DNA of 64,000 bases from CAWBCI01 sp963787195 (lineage in GTDB: Bacteria; Bacteroidota; Bacteroidia; Bacteroidales; JAGOPY01). A program made the position numbers and the translations under genes. The stretch covers positions 217,382 through 281,381 of the forward strand of contig CAWBCI010000031.1 in NCBI GenBank assembly GCA_963787195.1. The letters run 5' to 3'. A model generated the notes under the pieces. It did no database searches, had not been told where the DNA came from, and saw only the letters and a list, made by a program, of their open reading frames with translations. This document shows, piece by piece, positions 25,618 through 36,154 of the stretch. Each line of letters opens with the position of its first letter. Position 1 is the stretch's first letter.

Positions 25618-28239
25618 TTATCCCTTCCCCAGTAACTTCTTGATCTCATTCAGCTTCATCAGCGCTTCCACAGGAGTCAGATTATCGACGTCAGTGTTTA
25701 AGATATCTTCCTTAATCTGGATAAGAAGAGGATCATCCAACTGAATAAAACTCAACTGAAATTCATCCTTATTTTCTTTTCCCATTTTTTTAGCAAGGCC
25801 CGAGAGTTCATCATTGCTATGAGACCTTTCCAATACTTTCAAAAGATCATTGGCTCTTGCAATGACTTTTGGGGGCATTCCTGCCATCTTCGCCACATGG
25901 ATTCCAAAGCTATGTTCACTTCCTCCCTTTTTCATTTTGCGCAAGAAGATAACTTCGGTTCCAACTTCCTTCACTGAAATATGATAATTCTGAATACGCT
26001 TATGGGAAGCGGCCATCTCGTTGAGTTCATGATAATGGGTAGCAAACAGCACTTTAGGGCGGTAAATGGGATGTTGATGGAGGAATTCAGTGATGGCCCA
26101 GGCAATGGAAATCCCATCATAAGTACTGGTTCCCCTTCCGATTTCATCCAGCAGTATAAGGCTTCGGGTTGAAATATTATTCAGGATGCTGGCCGTTTCG
26201 TTCATTTCAACCATAAAGGTGGATTCGCCCGAGCTGATATTATCAGAAGCCCCTACCCTGGTAAATATCTTATCGATCAGGCCGATTTTGGCTTCCGCTG
26301 CCGGCACATAGGATCCCATCTGGGCCATCAGTACGATCAGGGCGGTCTGGCGCAAGAGAGCTGATTTGCCTGACATATTGGGACCCGTAATGATAACTAT
26401 CTGTTGTTTATCATTATCAAGGTAAACATCATTCGTAACATATTTTTCACCTAAAGGAAGTTCTTTTTCAATTACCGGGTGACGACCGTCTTTAATACTC
26501 AGAACATAAGAATCGTTGATCTCCGGACGCCGGTAGTCATTCTCCATGGCCGACAGGGCATATGACTGCAGGCAGTCAAGCCTTGCAACCAGGCTGGAAT
26601 TCAATTGCACCGGTTCAATATAATCGATCAGGCCTTGCACCAGGTCCTCAAAGAGCCGGGTTTCCAATTCCAGGATCTTCTCTTCAGCACCCAGAATCTT
26701 TTCTTCGTATTCCTTGAGTTCCTCGGTGATATATCGCTCCGAATTTACCAGCGTCTGTTTCCTGTTCCATTCAGGCGGGACTTTGCTTTTATGAGTATTA
26801 GTAACTTCCAGATAATACCCGAAAACATTATTGTATCCCACCTTCAGAGAAGAAATCCCGGTCTGTTCGACTTCTCTTTGCTGCATTTTTTGCAGATAAT
26901 CCTTACCCGAATAAAGCAGCCCCCTGAGTTCATCCAGGTCTGCTGAAACCCCTTCCCTGATAACATTGCCCTTATTGACCACAGCCGGAGGTTCCTCATT
27001 GATTTCTTTTTCAATTCTGTCACGGATGATTTTGCAGGGATTCAGCTGCTCCCCGATTTTTTCCAGGGAAGGATGTCCGGTGGATTCGCAGGATTTCTTG
27101 ATCTCTTCTATTGCATATAATGCTCTCTTCAATTGTACCAGCTCTCGGGGATTAATCCTTCCCACGGCAACTTTTGAGATGAGACGTTCCAGGTCACCCG
27201 TTATTTTGAATTGCTTCCGGATGTCTTCCGAAAAATCAGGGTGCTTAATCATATATTCGACCGTATCCAGCCTGTCCTCAATCAGTTTCTTTTCCTTCAG
27301 GGGAAGCACTATCCAACGTTTCAGCATTCTCGAACCCATAGGGGTGATGGTCTTGTCCATGACATCCAGCAAGGTCTTGCCTTTTTCATTAAAAGAACTC
27401 ACAAGTTCCAGGTTACGGACCGTGAAGCGGTCGAGCCAGACATAACGTTCCTCCTCTATCCGCGAAATATTCACTATATGACTAATCTTGTCATGATGAG
27501 TTTCGGCAAGATAATGGAAGGCCGCCCCTGCAGCAATAACGGCATTTGTCATATTCTCAACACCAAAACCTTTCAGGGATGTTGTCCCGAAATGTTTTGG
27601 CAGGATGTCATTTGCAAATTCCGTGGTAAACACCCAGTCATCAAAAGCAAAAACATAATACTTGTCCCCGAATAATTTTTTGAACTGCTCTCTTCTGTTC
27701 TTCTGAATTATTATTTCACTGGGATTAAATCCCTGTAGAAGTTTGTCGATATAATCCAGATTTCCCTGCGCTACATAAAACTCACCGGTGGAGATATCGA
27801 GAAAGGCAATCCCGCTAAGTTTTTCTCCTAAATGTATGCTGCACAAAAAATTGTTTTCTTTATTTTCCAGGACTTTATCATTATAAGAAACACCAGGAGT
27901 GACCAGTTCGGTAACGCCCCGTTTCACAATATTTTTTGTGAGTTTCGGATCTTCCAACTGGTCGCAAATGGCTACTCTTTGCCCGGCCCTCACAAGTTTG
28001 GGAAGGTAAGTATCAAGGGCATGATGGGGAAAACCGGCAAGCTCAATATAAGTTGCCGCACCGTTTGCCCTTCGGGTGAGAACGATGCCTAATATATTGC
28101 TGGTTTTTATCGCATCTTCGCCAAAAGTCTCATAAAAATCCCCTACCCTGAAGAGCAACAAAGCATCGGGATATTTTCGCTTGATGGAATTGTATTGCCG
28201 CATCAGCGGAGTGTCGATCACTTCCTTCATATCAGCCAT
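25618..28239 (-). CDS. mutS: DNA mismatch repair protein MutS
   Basis: An 873-residue mismatch-recognition ATPase. The N-terminal mismatch-binding motif is present (LLLFRVGDFYETFGEDA, carrying the Phe-x-Glu wedge as FYE), followed by connector and lever domains, a Walker A motif (TGPNMSGKSALLRQ, near residue 618), the ABC signature (SGESTFMVEMNETA), Walker B (LILLDEIGRGTSTYDG) and a switch His (FATHYHEL). The C-terminus (LTPVEALMKLNEIKKLLG) is the tetramerisation tail. I prefer ATG 28239 (MADMKEVIDTPLMRQYN); 28230 is an alternative, and an upstream TTG at 28263 is less likely. No mutL is nearby. Confidence 0.97.
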   Translation of the reverse strand: MADMKEVIDTPLMRQYNSIKRKYPDALLLFRVGDFYETFGEDAIKTSNILGIVLTRRANGAATYIELAGFPHHALDTYLPKLVRAGQRVAICDQLEDPKLTKNIVKRGVTELVTPGVSYNDKVLENKENNFLCSIHLGEKLSGIAFLDISTGEFYVAQGNLDYIDKLLQGFNPSEIIIQKNRREQFKKLFGDKYYVFAFDDWVFTTEFANDILPKHFGTTSLKGFGVENMTNAVIAAGAAFHYLAETHHDKISHIVNISRIEEERYVWLDRFTVRNLELVSSFNEKGKTLLDVMDKTITPMGSRMLKRWIVLPLKEKKLIEDRLDTVEYMIKHPDFSEDIRKQFKITGDLERLISKVAVGRINPRELVQLKRALYAIEEIKKSCESTGHPSLEKIGEQLNPCKIIRDRIEKEINEEPPAVVNKGNVIREGVSADLDELRGLLYSGKDYLQKMQQREVEQTGISSLKVGYNNVFGYYLEVTNTHKSKVPPEWNRKQTLVNSERYITEELKEYEEKILGAEEKILELETRLFEDLVQGLIDYIEPVQLNSSLVARLDCLQSYALSAMENDYRRPEINDSYVLSIKDGRHPVIEKELPLGEKYVTNDVYLDNDKQQIVIITGPNMSGKSALLRQTALIVLMAQMGSYVPAAEAKIGLIDKIFTRVGASDNISSGESTFMVEMNETASILNNISTRSLILLDEIGRGTSTYDGISIAWAITEFLHQHPIYRPKVLFATHYHELNEMAASHKRIQNYHISVKEVGTEVIFLRKMKKGGSEHSFGIHVAKMAGMPPKVIARANDLLKVLERSHSNDELSGLAKKMGKENKDEFQLSFIQLDDPLLIQIKEDILNTDVDNLTPVEALMKLNEIKKLLGKG

Positions 28240-28332
28240 TTTCCGCAGATTTTCTTTGAACAAATGTAATGATTTGAAAGGAAATTAACATACAAATTCT
28301 GATTACAGTAAAGCTGATTATCTTTGCTCATA

Positions 28333-28872
28333 ATGAAAAAGCTAAAAACAACCGAACTCAACAGGCTTAGCAATGCTGATTTCAAGGCTGCTGAAAAATC
28401 ACCCATTGCAGTGGTACTTGATGATGTAAGAAGTGCCTATAATGTAGGCTCCGTTTTCCGGACTGCCGATGCTTTCAGGGTAGCTGTAATACATCTCTGC
28501 GGAATCTCAGCAAGACCTCCCCATAAGGATATACAAAAAACAGCCCTGGGTGCGGATGAATCCGTTGAGTGGAAATATTTCGATAAGGTAGAAGATTCGA
28601 TAGCTGAACTGAAAGAACATGGCTATGCGGTATTTGCATTTGAACAAACCGACAGCAGTATACAGATAGATGAATTTCATCCCCCAAAAAATAAAAAGGT
28701 AGCCCTTATTTTTGGACATGAAGTCTTCGGTGTAAATGAGAGAATATTGGGGCAACTTGACGCTTGCGTTGAAATCCCGCAGTATGGGACCAAACATTCG
28801 CTGAATATCTCTGTTAGTGCCGGTATTGCTATCTGGGATACATTCAGGAAAATCAAACCCGAAAATTTCTGA
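28333..28872 (+). CDS. TrmH/SpoU family RNA 2'-O-ribose methyltransferase
   Basis: A 179-residue SPOUT-class knotted methyltransferase. Motif 1 (NVGSVFRTADAF), motif 2 (LIFGHEVFGVNERIL) and motif 3 (IPQYGTKHSLNISVSAGI) are all present; motif 3 forms the SAM-binding knot. The Asn and Arg of motif 1 are the catalytic residues in the family. It lacks the N-terminal L30e-like extension of RlmB, so tRNA or rRNA could be the target. I use the ATG at 28333, not the TTG at 28324. TATCTTTG (28319-28326), a good -7 box match, sits immediately upstream and suggests a very short leader. Confidence 0.9.
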   Translation: MKKLKTTELNRLSNADFKAAEKSPIAVVLDDVRSAYNVGSVFRTADAFRVAVIHLCGISARPPHKDIQKTALGADESVEWKYFDKVEDSIAELKEHGYAVFAFEQTDSSIQIDEFHPPKNKKVALIFGHEVFGVNERILGQLDACVEIPQYGTKHSLNISVSAGIAIWDTFRKIKPENF

Positions 28873-28936
28873 ATTTTTATCCGAAGCTTAAAGCAAAATG
28901 CTTTCATTATAATAAAACTTTGAAAATCGAATTGAA

Positions 28937-30358
28937 TTGGAAGCAGTAGAGATCATAGAAAATTTATTCCGTGAATTTCCTTTTGAACCGACGAAAGGAC
29001 AGGCAGAACTGGCTGAGAAACTGGCCCGTTTTATGGTTGACCCGGAAGCCCGCTCAGTTTTTGTCTTAAAGGGTTATGCAGGTACAGGAAAGACAAGTTT
29101 TATCAGCGCCCTGGTGAGAATGCTCCCGAAAAGCGGAAAAAAATCTGTTTTACTGGCACCTACCGGAAGGGCGGCAAAAGTTTTCTCAGCCTTTTCAGGA
29201 AGTCCTGCCTTTACTATCCATAAAAGGATATATTTCCAGAGGATGCGACGGGATGGAGGAATGTTTTTGGCTCTCCAGGATAATTTATACAAAAATGCTC
29301 TTTTTATTGTCGATGAAGCATCCATGATCGCAGGGAACCAGCAGGAAGGTGAAGATCTGTTCAATTCCAGGAACCTGCTCGACGACCTGATGGATTATGT
29401 ATGGCAGGGATATCGCTGCAGACTGATGCTGATAGGTGATACGGCCCAGCTTCCACCGGTGGGAATGGATCTCAGTCCGGCCCTGGATCTGGAACACTTA
29501 AAATCAAGGTATTCTCTGAAAATTTATTATCATGAGCTCACGGAAGTTATGCGTCAATCGCTCGAATCAGGCATACTCTCCAATGCGACCCGGCTTCGGA
29601 AAATGCAGCTTGAGGAAGATGTTTCCCATAAGCTCTTCGATCTTCAGAATCATAATGATATAATTTCCATTACCGGAAATGAATTGGAAGAAGTTCTGAA
29701 TACGGCCTATACCAAAGGGGAGCCTGACAAATCAGTTATTATATGCAGATCTAACAAAAGGGCCAATATATACAACCAGGAAGTCCGAAGACGGATCCTT
29801 TACCAGGAAAATGAGGTTACATCCGGAGATCTGCTGATGGTAGTCAGAAATAATTATTTTTGGCTGGACCCTAAATCCACAGCGGGTTTTATAGCTAACG
29901 GAGACATGATCACCATCACGCGTATAAATAAAATGGAAGAACTCTATGGCTTTCATTTTGCAGATATTAGCATGAAAATGATTGATTATCCGGATGAACC
30001 AGGACTGGATGTCAAAATCATCCTGGATACTATTATGTCTGAATCACCATCCCTCACAAGGGAAGATTCGAAAAAACTTTTTCAGGGGGTTTTGGAGGAA
30101 TATCAGGATATTCCCGACAAATCGGAGCGTTACAGGAAAATCCGGATTGATCCTTACTATAATGCCTTACAGGTTAAATTTGCCTACGCCCTGACCTGCC
30201 ATAAAACACAGGGTGGACAATGGGAGAATGTCTTCATCGACCAGGGTTACCTGACCGAAGATATGATCAATCTGGAATATCAGCGCTGGTTATATACTGC
30301 CCTCACAAGGGCTACTTCAAAAGTTTACCTGGTAAATTTCAGCGAGAAATTCTTTTAA
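28937..30358 (+). CDS. RecD/Pif1-like superfamily 1B DNA helicase
   Basis: A 473-residue 5'-3' helicase of the RecD2/Pif1 type found as a stand-alone protein in Bacteroidota. Motif I is GYAGTGKTSFISAL, motif II is NALFIVDEASMIAG (DEAS), motif III is LMLIGDTAQLPPVG, motif V/VI is KFAYALTCHKTQGGQW and QRWLYTALTRATSKVYLV. A UvrD-like C-terminal domain completes it. It lacks the RecD N-terminal domains and has no RecB/RecC genes nearby. The only possible start in the frame is the TTG at 28937, as a stop lies 24 bp upstream and no ATG occurs early. Its stop overlaps that of convergent ispF in a shared TTAA. Confidence 0.9.
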   Translation: MEAVEIIENLFREFPFEPTKGQAELAEKLARFMVDPEARSVFVLKGYAGTGKTSFISALVRMLPKSGKKSVLLAPTGRAAKVFSAFSGSPAFTIHKRIYFQRMRRDGGMFLALQDNLYKNALFIVDEASMIAGNQQEGEDLFNSRNLLDDLMDYVWQGYRCRLMLIGDTAQLPPVGMDLSPALDLEHLKSRYSLKIYYHELTEVMRQSLESGILSNATRLRKMQLEEDVSHKLFDLQNHNDIISITGNELEEVLNTAYTKGEPDKSVIICRSNKRANIYNQEVRRRILYQENEVTSGDLLMVVRNNYFWLDPKSTAGFIANGDMITITRINKMEELYGFHFADISMKMIDYPDEPGLDVKIILDTIMSESPSLTREDSKKLFQGVLEEYQDIPDKSERYRKIRIDPYYNALQVKFAYALTCHKTQGGQWENVFIDQGYLTEDMINLEYQRWLYTALTRATSKVYLVNFSEKFF

Positions 30359-30837
30359 AGAAGGGGGAAGATTAGTGCAACGGCATAAGCTTCCACCGCC
30401 AGGCCTTGTCCGCTGGCATCCATTCCTTCTTTTGTTTTGGCTTTCACCGAAATATTGTCAGCAGGAATACCTGTAATAGCGGCAAGTTTTTTTTGTATTT
30501 CGGGAATGTAGGGAGATATTCTGGGATGCTGGAGTACAATGGTAGTATCGACATTTCCTATACCATAACCCTTATCAAGGACCATTCCGATAACTTTCTT
30601 AAGTAAGATGCTACTGGAAATACCTTTGAATTCGTCAGAGTTATCCGGGAAATGAAAGCCTATATCCCTTAAGGAAGCAGCCCCCAGGAGGGCATCGCAG
30701 AAAGCGTGTATCAGCACATCAGCATCGGAATGGCCTACGGCTCCCTTATCAGCATCTAAAAGAACACCGCCCAGCCAGAGTTTATACCCAGGTTCTAGGC
30801 GGTGAATATCATATCCGAAACCTATGCGGTTTCTCAT
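30355..30837 (-). CDS. ispF: 2-C-methyl-D-erythritol 2,4-cyclodiphosphate synthase
   Basis: A 160-residue enzyme of the non-mevalonate isoprenoid (MEP) pathway, forming the cyclic diphosphate from CDP-ME-2-phosphate. Metal ligands are present: D9 and H11 in GYDIHRL, and H43 in GHSDADVLIHAFCDALLGA. The DIGFHFPD motif and C-terminal AKTKEGMDASGQGLAVEAYA match, although the latter departs from the more usual GLG-GxGEGI pattern. Its ATG overlaps the porV stop by 4 bp (ATGA), so it is translationally coupled to porV; that pairing is operonic convenience rather than shared function. Confidence 0.95.
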   Translation of the reverse strand: MRNRIGFGYDIHRLEPGYKLWLGGVLLDADKGAVGHSDADVLIHAFCDALLGAASLRDIGFHFPDNSDEFKGISSSILLKKVIGMVLDKGYGIGNVDTTIVLQHPRISPYIPEIQKKLAAITGIPADNISVKAKTKEGMDASGQGLAVEAYAVALIFPLL

Positions 30838-32051
30838 TCTACAGGAGCTTTTGCTTTAGTCTTGGCGGAATCGAAATTAAAGACAAGTGTAAACCTGAGG
30901 GAATTCTCAAGCGGGTTTTGCTGTTCCAGCGGTACAAGATAAGCAACGTCAAGTCCAAAAACATTGTACCTGAGCCCCAAACCCAGGGTAAAAAATTTCC
31001 GGTTCCCTTTGGTGGCGTCTTCATAGAAAAAGCCTCCGCGGATGGCAAACTGTTTAGCATACCAGTACTCAAGTCCAAATGCGAAATTGAATTCCCGCAT
31101 CTCCTCGCTGAATCCATAAGGGGCGTCATACCATGATTGTATCATTCCCTGTACAACCGAAATATTCGGGTTAAGGCCTTTTTCAATCACATAGTTACCC
31201 TGGGCATCGGTTACCGGTACACCGGAGGAATCGCGCAGATAAATCGGGGGCGTGGGAACGAGTAATTTATTAATGTCGAGTGTAGTTGTGAGTGAGTTAT
31301 AATCATCCAGATTAATTAACAAAGCCCCGCCAAATCGAAGATTTGTCGGGATAAAGTCCTTTTTTATAGAGGTATTGCTGTATGATATTTTTTGTCCTAT
31401 ATTCGAAATATTAATACCCCAGCTAGCTCTTCCGTCGACATTCCCCAAATCCACATCTTTCTGATAATATATAGCGACATCGGCGGCAATGGAAGTCCCT
31501 GCACGGGTTTCCGAGCCTCCAACATATTGACCCAGTGTAAGATTAGAATAAATAAAACGAGCTGCTACAGCTCCTGAAATATATTCACTGAATTTACGGC
31601 TGTAGGTACCATCGAGGGTGAATTCATTGGGACGGTAAGTCCCCTTTGTTTCTCCAGCTTCATCTGTAAAAGTAATATCCCCAAGTGAAAAAAACAGCAA
31701 GCTTGCTGCAACCGTCGAACGATCATCGATGCGGGCATATCCTGTAAGGTAGGCCAGATTAATATCGTTTACAAGCTTCCGGAGCCAGGGGCTGTACGAA
31801 ACATTAAAACCAAAATCCTTTTCAATAAATGCATACTTGGCCGGATTCCAATGCATGGAATTTGCGTCCGGTTCAGTGGCTACTCCAGCTTCACCCATTG
31901 CACCTGAACGAGCATCCGGTGCAATCAGCAAAAACGGAACTGCAGTTGTGATCACCCTGGTACCATTAGTTGCATTGGTCTTGTAATTTTGCGCATATCC
32001 ACCATACATCGCCAAACTCATAAACACAAACAGAAAAAACGCTTTTTTCAT
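30834..32051 (-). CDS. porV: Type IX secretion system shuttle protein PorV (LptO)
   Basis: A 405-residue outer-membrane barrel that carries T9SS substrates from the translocon (SprA/Sov) to the PorU sortase. The signal peptide is MKKAFFLFVFMSLAMYGGYA, followed by the conserved block AVPFLLIAPDARSGAMGEAG and TEPDANSMHWNPAKYAF, typical of PorV and the related FadL-like fold. It ends in a terminal strand (LRFTLVFNF) plus a charged tail. It lies 182 bp downstream of a porU gene and 4 bp overlapping with ispF. The porV-porU pairing is conserved in Bacteroidota. Confidence 0.94.
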   Translation of the reverse strand: MKKAFFLFVFMSLAMYGGYAQNYKTNATNGTRVITTAVPFLLIAPDARSGAMGEAGVATEPDANSMHWNPAKYAFIEKDFGFNVSYSPWLRKLVNDINLAYLTGYARIDDRSTVAASLLFFSLGDITFTDEAGETKGTYRPNEFTLDGTYSRKFSEYISGAVAARFIYSNLTLGQYVGGSETRAGTSIAADVAIYYQKDVDLGNVDGRASWGINISNIGQKISYSNTSIKKDFIPTNLRFGGALLINLDDYNSLTTTLDINKLLVPTPPIYLRDSSGVPVTDAQGNYVIEKGLNPNISVVQGMIQSWYDAPYGFSEEMREFNFAFGLEYWYAKQFAIRGGFFYEDATKGNRKFFTLGLGLRYNVFGLDVAYLVPLEQQNPLENSLRFTLVFNFDSAKTKAKAPVE

Positions 32052-32233
32052 TCTGATCTACCTTTTAATGATTTTTGGTCTCTGACTTGAACATTATTAT
32101 TTATACTACTTTACTTCGATTATAACCTTCCAATATGACTGGCAAATGGAATGTCTGAAATTTGAGTGCAAAATAAACGAATATTTAAATACATTATTGT
32201 CAAGAATAATATATCTCTTCTAATAATTGAGAA

Positions 32234-35200
32234 TTATTTGATTATCATCAGCTTCTGAGTCCGGGTAAAATAAAATCCGTCCTGGGTATTAACCTTGATC
32301 TGGTATATATACAATCCTGAACTCAAGGTATTTCCGCCTTCATCTTTTCCATCCCAGTATATAGGTTCTGAAAGCAATGATTCAGTCGTAAAATGACTGC
32401 TGATGGAACGAATAAACTGGCCGTTGAGATTATAAATATCTATGATCACATTAAATTCTGCTCCGGGTTTATTATGGGAAAAAACAAAATATGTTCCGGA
32501 ACTAAACGGATTCGGCTTATTATAGACTTCTTGCAAGGTCAATGGAGCACCGCTGTTGACAATAAATTTCACGGTAGATTCTGATGAATTGTTATACATA
32601 TCCCAGGCTTTTACCCGGAGTGTATGAACACCGTTAACAAAGGGCCCGATCCGGTATTGAATATCTCCTGCCTGATAATTATCCTTTTTGGGAATAAAAT
32701 AATCATTAAGGATGATTGTATTATTGTTATTATCATCGATTACAGCTGTAATATCATGCCCTATCCCGTTGCCAACCGTATTGATCCCGCTCGTATCCGA
32801 CAACCCGATAATCATTAAAGGGTTATTCGTAGTAAGGTCGCCTGAATTAAAACTTAAAGAATTCAGGTGCAAATCAATTTTCGGCCCTTGTATATCAAAT
32901 AAAGCATAGCTATCAGAGCCTCCGATTGGCAAATAATGATAACCATTTGCATCGGTATAATTCACAGTATCAATTGCATAATAACTTATTTTCCCATCCC
33001 CGAATTCATAAGAGATATCTTTAGGAACTATGAAACTGAATGTAAATTCACCCTGGCTTACTGTAACAATACCTTTATATAACTCCTTATTCTGTATATA
33101 GAAGTTCTGAACCCTGCTCCCGGACGCATTCGCTCTTGTTTTATACAGTACCGGTTTGTCATAAATTACAGGGTACACCAAACCATTAAAATTATTAATT
33201 TTATTTCCGAAAACATCTTCAATCTGGCCTTTAACAGTAACTTTAGAAAGTGCGCTTATAGTATCGTGTGTCCCTGAATAATCATTCGTCACAGAAATAG
33301 TTTTGACATTATCCTTAGGATATGCCATCATAACGGCAGGATCTCCCAGGAGTACAAAATTTTTAACACTGGCGTTTGAAGGCGTCTTTGCTAAGCGGAT
33401 CAGATCTCCCAGTCTGTTATATTCGCCTGTCAGGCTATCTCTTTTGAATACTGCATTATAAAACTTGATGTTCAGACCAAAATTAGCCTGAGAAAAGGCC
33501 TGGCGTGTGGTTGTGAGCAGACAGATACCTCCTCCATTTCCATTCAGTATTACCAATTCTCCTGCTGAAACAAGTGAAGGATCGTCAAAACGGCTGAATT
33601 CACAGGTTGCTGTCACAAATACCGGCATATGGTCAAAATTTTTCCAGGCCTTGATTGTAGGCATATCCAATACCAGCGTGCTGGCCCAACCTACTTCCCC
33701 GCCATGTCCGGTATAATTGACAATCAGGGCACCATTTCGAACAGCATTGTCGATGGCGGTATTCACTTCCGGGTAACGATAGCCGCTGGGCGTGTTCAAC
33801 CTTGTATAAGCATCCAAATATATTTTATCAAGGTTATATACCGGCGAAGAAACGTTCACCATAGAAGATAGATCTTCCGCCTGATCCAGATGAATATTAT
33901 CATTTCCCTCGTCGGCCACGAAAAAAATAGAATTTCTCCAGGGGCCGTATGATTCTTTAGGTGGCTTTTCATAGTGTATGATTTTATCAACCATACTTTT
34001 TGCCTCTTCAGCTGTCTGCACAGGCAAACGACCGATTCCAATATCAGCAGTCCCGATGCCATCACTTCCCTCCCCAATATCAAAACATCCAAAAAAATCA
34101 TCGGTTGGGAAAGATGTACTATAGTTCAGTGATGCCTGGGATTCAAAAGTAGGAACCAGATTGCTATTATTATCTAGACGATATTTATAATCATACGAAG
34201 CATCACCGAATAATAAAAGATAACGAAGAGTTGACATCGCATTTCCCCTTTTATATATCATTTTCAAAAAATTCCTGATAGCTGATATATCCTGGGCACC
34301 AGCTGAAAATTCATTATAAATTTTCTGGGGAGTGGTAACCATCACTGTCAATCCATCATTCTGACGATGAAATTCAGCCAGGCGTTCAGCTTCGGATTTA
34401 AAAAGGGGATTTGTTATTATAACCATATCAAGCGATGCAGTTGCGTGCAAATCCTGATTGTCCACCTTTTCCACAAATCCCGGTCTGAAATATTTTGTGC
34501 CATCAAAAATTATGAACTCTTTCAGCGTATCTGTTGGTACTTTAATTGCCAAGCCATCCGGTATGGGTATGGATTCCAATTTCACAGGATTCAGCGCTGA
34601 GCTTATGTCCCAGATTGTTGCAGATGTCAGGCTGGTTTTAATATTGAATTCACTTATCCGGCCTGCTCCAACTGTATGGGAATTCCTGAAACTCAACTGT
34701 CCGCCGTTAAACTCCAGCCGGCTCATCGCATTTAATTCAATATAATTCAACCAGCCTGCCGAAGAGGTGTTTGGTTTGTCATAAGATATTGTAATGGGAA
34801 AAAGTTCACTCTTGGGTTCAACACTTATAAAATCCATAGAATATTCACGGCCATAAGTACTGCCGTCCACGGTAACAGATCCTATCTGCTGTTCAAGTAT
34901 TTGATTCCCATAAACAAATACTTTAAAATGACTGTTTTCTGTCGATCTTGCTACAACATTAATTTTGATGGAAACAGGAAAATTTTTATCGATCGTTGGA
35001 AATGTGAAATCGAAATCCTGTGAGAGTTGGGAGCTAAATTTTTCGCCATACCATTTCTTCCCAGATTTAATCAGATTATAGTTATCCTGCTCATGATACC
35101 GATAATCAGTAAAATCAGTCAGCGTATCTGTAATATCACCCGTAGCCGGCATAAGGCTGCTAATGCGTTTACCGGGGGCTGTCCCTATGGTCAGAAAATA

Positions 35201-36064
35201 ATAAGTGCTATCAGTGTACAAATTCAGCTCATGTTCAAATCTTTGAAAAAAGTTATTAAACCGCCATACAACTGCCCCCTGTCCATAAAATAAAATATAA
35301 TCATCAAGGTCAAAGTGGCCATCCTCTTCTCCGGAAACTTTTATTGCACTCTCAGTCAGGTCATCCGGACTGGGAGCTGAATTGGATTCTTTCAACATTC
35401 CGTTTACATTTCCATAGATCCGGATATTCCTGGGATCAATCCCCGTAGGGTCAATGCCCATATTTACCAGATCATTATAGTCCAGACGCTGTATACCTGT
35501 ACTATCAACAGAAATACGATACCAATCTCCAGATTTAAGCACTGAATGCTCTGCATAAGTCTTTTCAGGAACCACAGATATTTCCTCTGCTGACATTTTC
35601 TCCAGGCTTATTTTACATTCGAACTCCAGTAATTTTTCAATTTGTCCGCTTTCCTTATTTGAGCGGAATGGAATAATGCTAAGGATAAGGTATGGTTTTT
35701 TACCATCAATAATGACTTTTGAATTTGCTACAAATTCAGGAGAGACATTGAGAAAATCATCATTTGCAGCAACAGTACCCGGATCTAATGCTTCAATCCG
35801 GATTGCCGAAAATGTAAGGTGCGGGATTACATTGGCATCATTCAGTGCTAATCTCTCCTCAAAAACAGGAAGATTGCCGGCTGACTCCATGTTTGATGCA
35901 CCTTTGAAGTTTAACAGGCTGATATCCTGCCCTGAAACTGACTTATAAGTAAGGTCAGGCAACCATTGAATGCTCCGGTGCAAATCCATTTGCTGAGGAA
36001 ATAATGCCAAAGGAAGCAACAAATAAACAAGTAGTCTTAAAAAAGTAAAAATCGATTTTTTCAT
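32234..36064 (-). CDS. porU: Type IX secretion system sortase PorU (C25 family peptidase), copy 1
   Basis: A 1276-residue cell-surface cysteine peptidase of the gingipain family that removes the T9SS C-terminal signal and attaches A-LPS to cargo. Start is ATG 36064 (MKKSIFTFLRLLVYLLLPLA signal peptide); the longer reading uses a TTG. The catalytic pair is visible: His in VNYTGHGGEVGW (about residue 784) and Cys in VTATCEFSRFDD (about 821). Large N-terminal beta domains precede it, and the C-terminus is a beta-sandwich similar to the T9SS sorting domain (NKPNPFSSGTYFVF, SGLYIYQIKV). It is the copy next to porV, so the likelier orthologue. A second, diverged copy lies 90 bp upstream. Confidence 0.93.
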   Translation of the reverse strand: MKKSIFTFLRLLVYLLLPLALFPQQMDLHRSIQWLPDLTYKSVSGQDISLLNFKGASNMESAGNLPVFEERLALNDANVIPHLTFSAIRIEALDPGTVAANDDFLNVSPEFVANSKVIIDGKKPYLILSIIPFRSNKESGQIEKLLEFECKISLEKMSAEEISVVPEKTYAEHSVLKSGDWYRISVDSTGIQRLDYNDLVNMGIDPTGIDPRNIRIYGNVNGMLKESNSAPSPDDLTESAIKVSGEEDGHFDLDDYILFYGQGAVVWRFNNFFQRFEHELNLYTDSTYYFLTIGTAPGKRISSLMPATGDITDTLTDFTDYRYHEQDNYNLIKSGKKWYGEKFSSQLSQDFDFTFPTIDKNFPVSIKINVVARSTENSHFKVFVYGNQILEQQIGSVTVDGSTYGREYSMDFISVEPKSELFPITISYDKPNTSSAGWLNYIELNAMSRLEFNGGQLSFRNSHTVGAGRISEFNIKTSLTSATIWDISSALNPVKLESIPIPDGLAIKVPTDTLKEFIIFDGTKYFRPGFVEKVDNQDLHATASLDMVIITNPLFKSEAERLAEFHRQNDGLTVMVTTPQKIYNEFSAGAQDISAIRNFLKMIYKRGNAMSTLRYLLLFGDASYDYKYRLDNNSNLVPTFESQASLNYSTSFPTDDFFGCFDIGEGSDGIGTADIGIGRLPVQTAEEAKSMVDKIIHYEKPPKESYGPWRNSIFFVADEGNDNIHLDQAEDLSSMVNVSSPVYNLDKIYLDAYTRLNTPSGYRYPEVNTAIDNAVRNGALIVNYTGHGGEVGWASTLVLDMPTIKAWKNFDHMPVFVTATCEFSRFDDPSLVSAGELVILNGNGGGICLLTTTRQAFSQANFGLNIKFYNAVFKRDSLTGEYNRLGDLIRLAKTPSNASVKNFVLLGDPAVMMAYPKDNVKTISVTNDYSGTHDTISALSKVTVKGQIEDVFGNKINNFNGLVYPVIYDKPVLYKTRANASGSRVQNFYIQNKELYKGIVTVSQGEFTFSFIVPKDISYEFGDGKISYYAIDTVNYTDANGYHYLPIGGSDSYALFDIQGPKIDLHLNSLSFNSGDLTTNNPLMIIGLSDTSGINTVGNGIGHDITAVIDDNNNNTIILNDYFIPKKDNYQAGDIQYRIGPFVNGVHTLRVKAWDMYNNSSESTVKFIVNSGAPLTLQEVYNKPNPFSSGTYFVFSHNKPGAEFNVIIDIYNLNGQFIRSISSHFTTESLLSEPIYWDGKDEGGNTLSSGLYIYQIKVNTQDGFYFTRTQKLMIIK

Positions 36065-36154
36065 ATGGTTTTCTAACAAGACATATGTTTCATACAGATC
36101 GTTGCCTCAAAGTTACATAAAGTTTTGTTATTGAATTTCCCGGAATCAATTCTG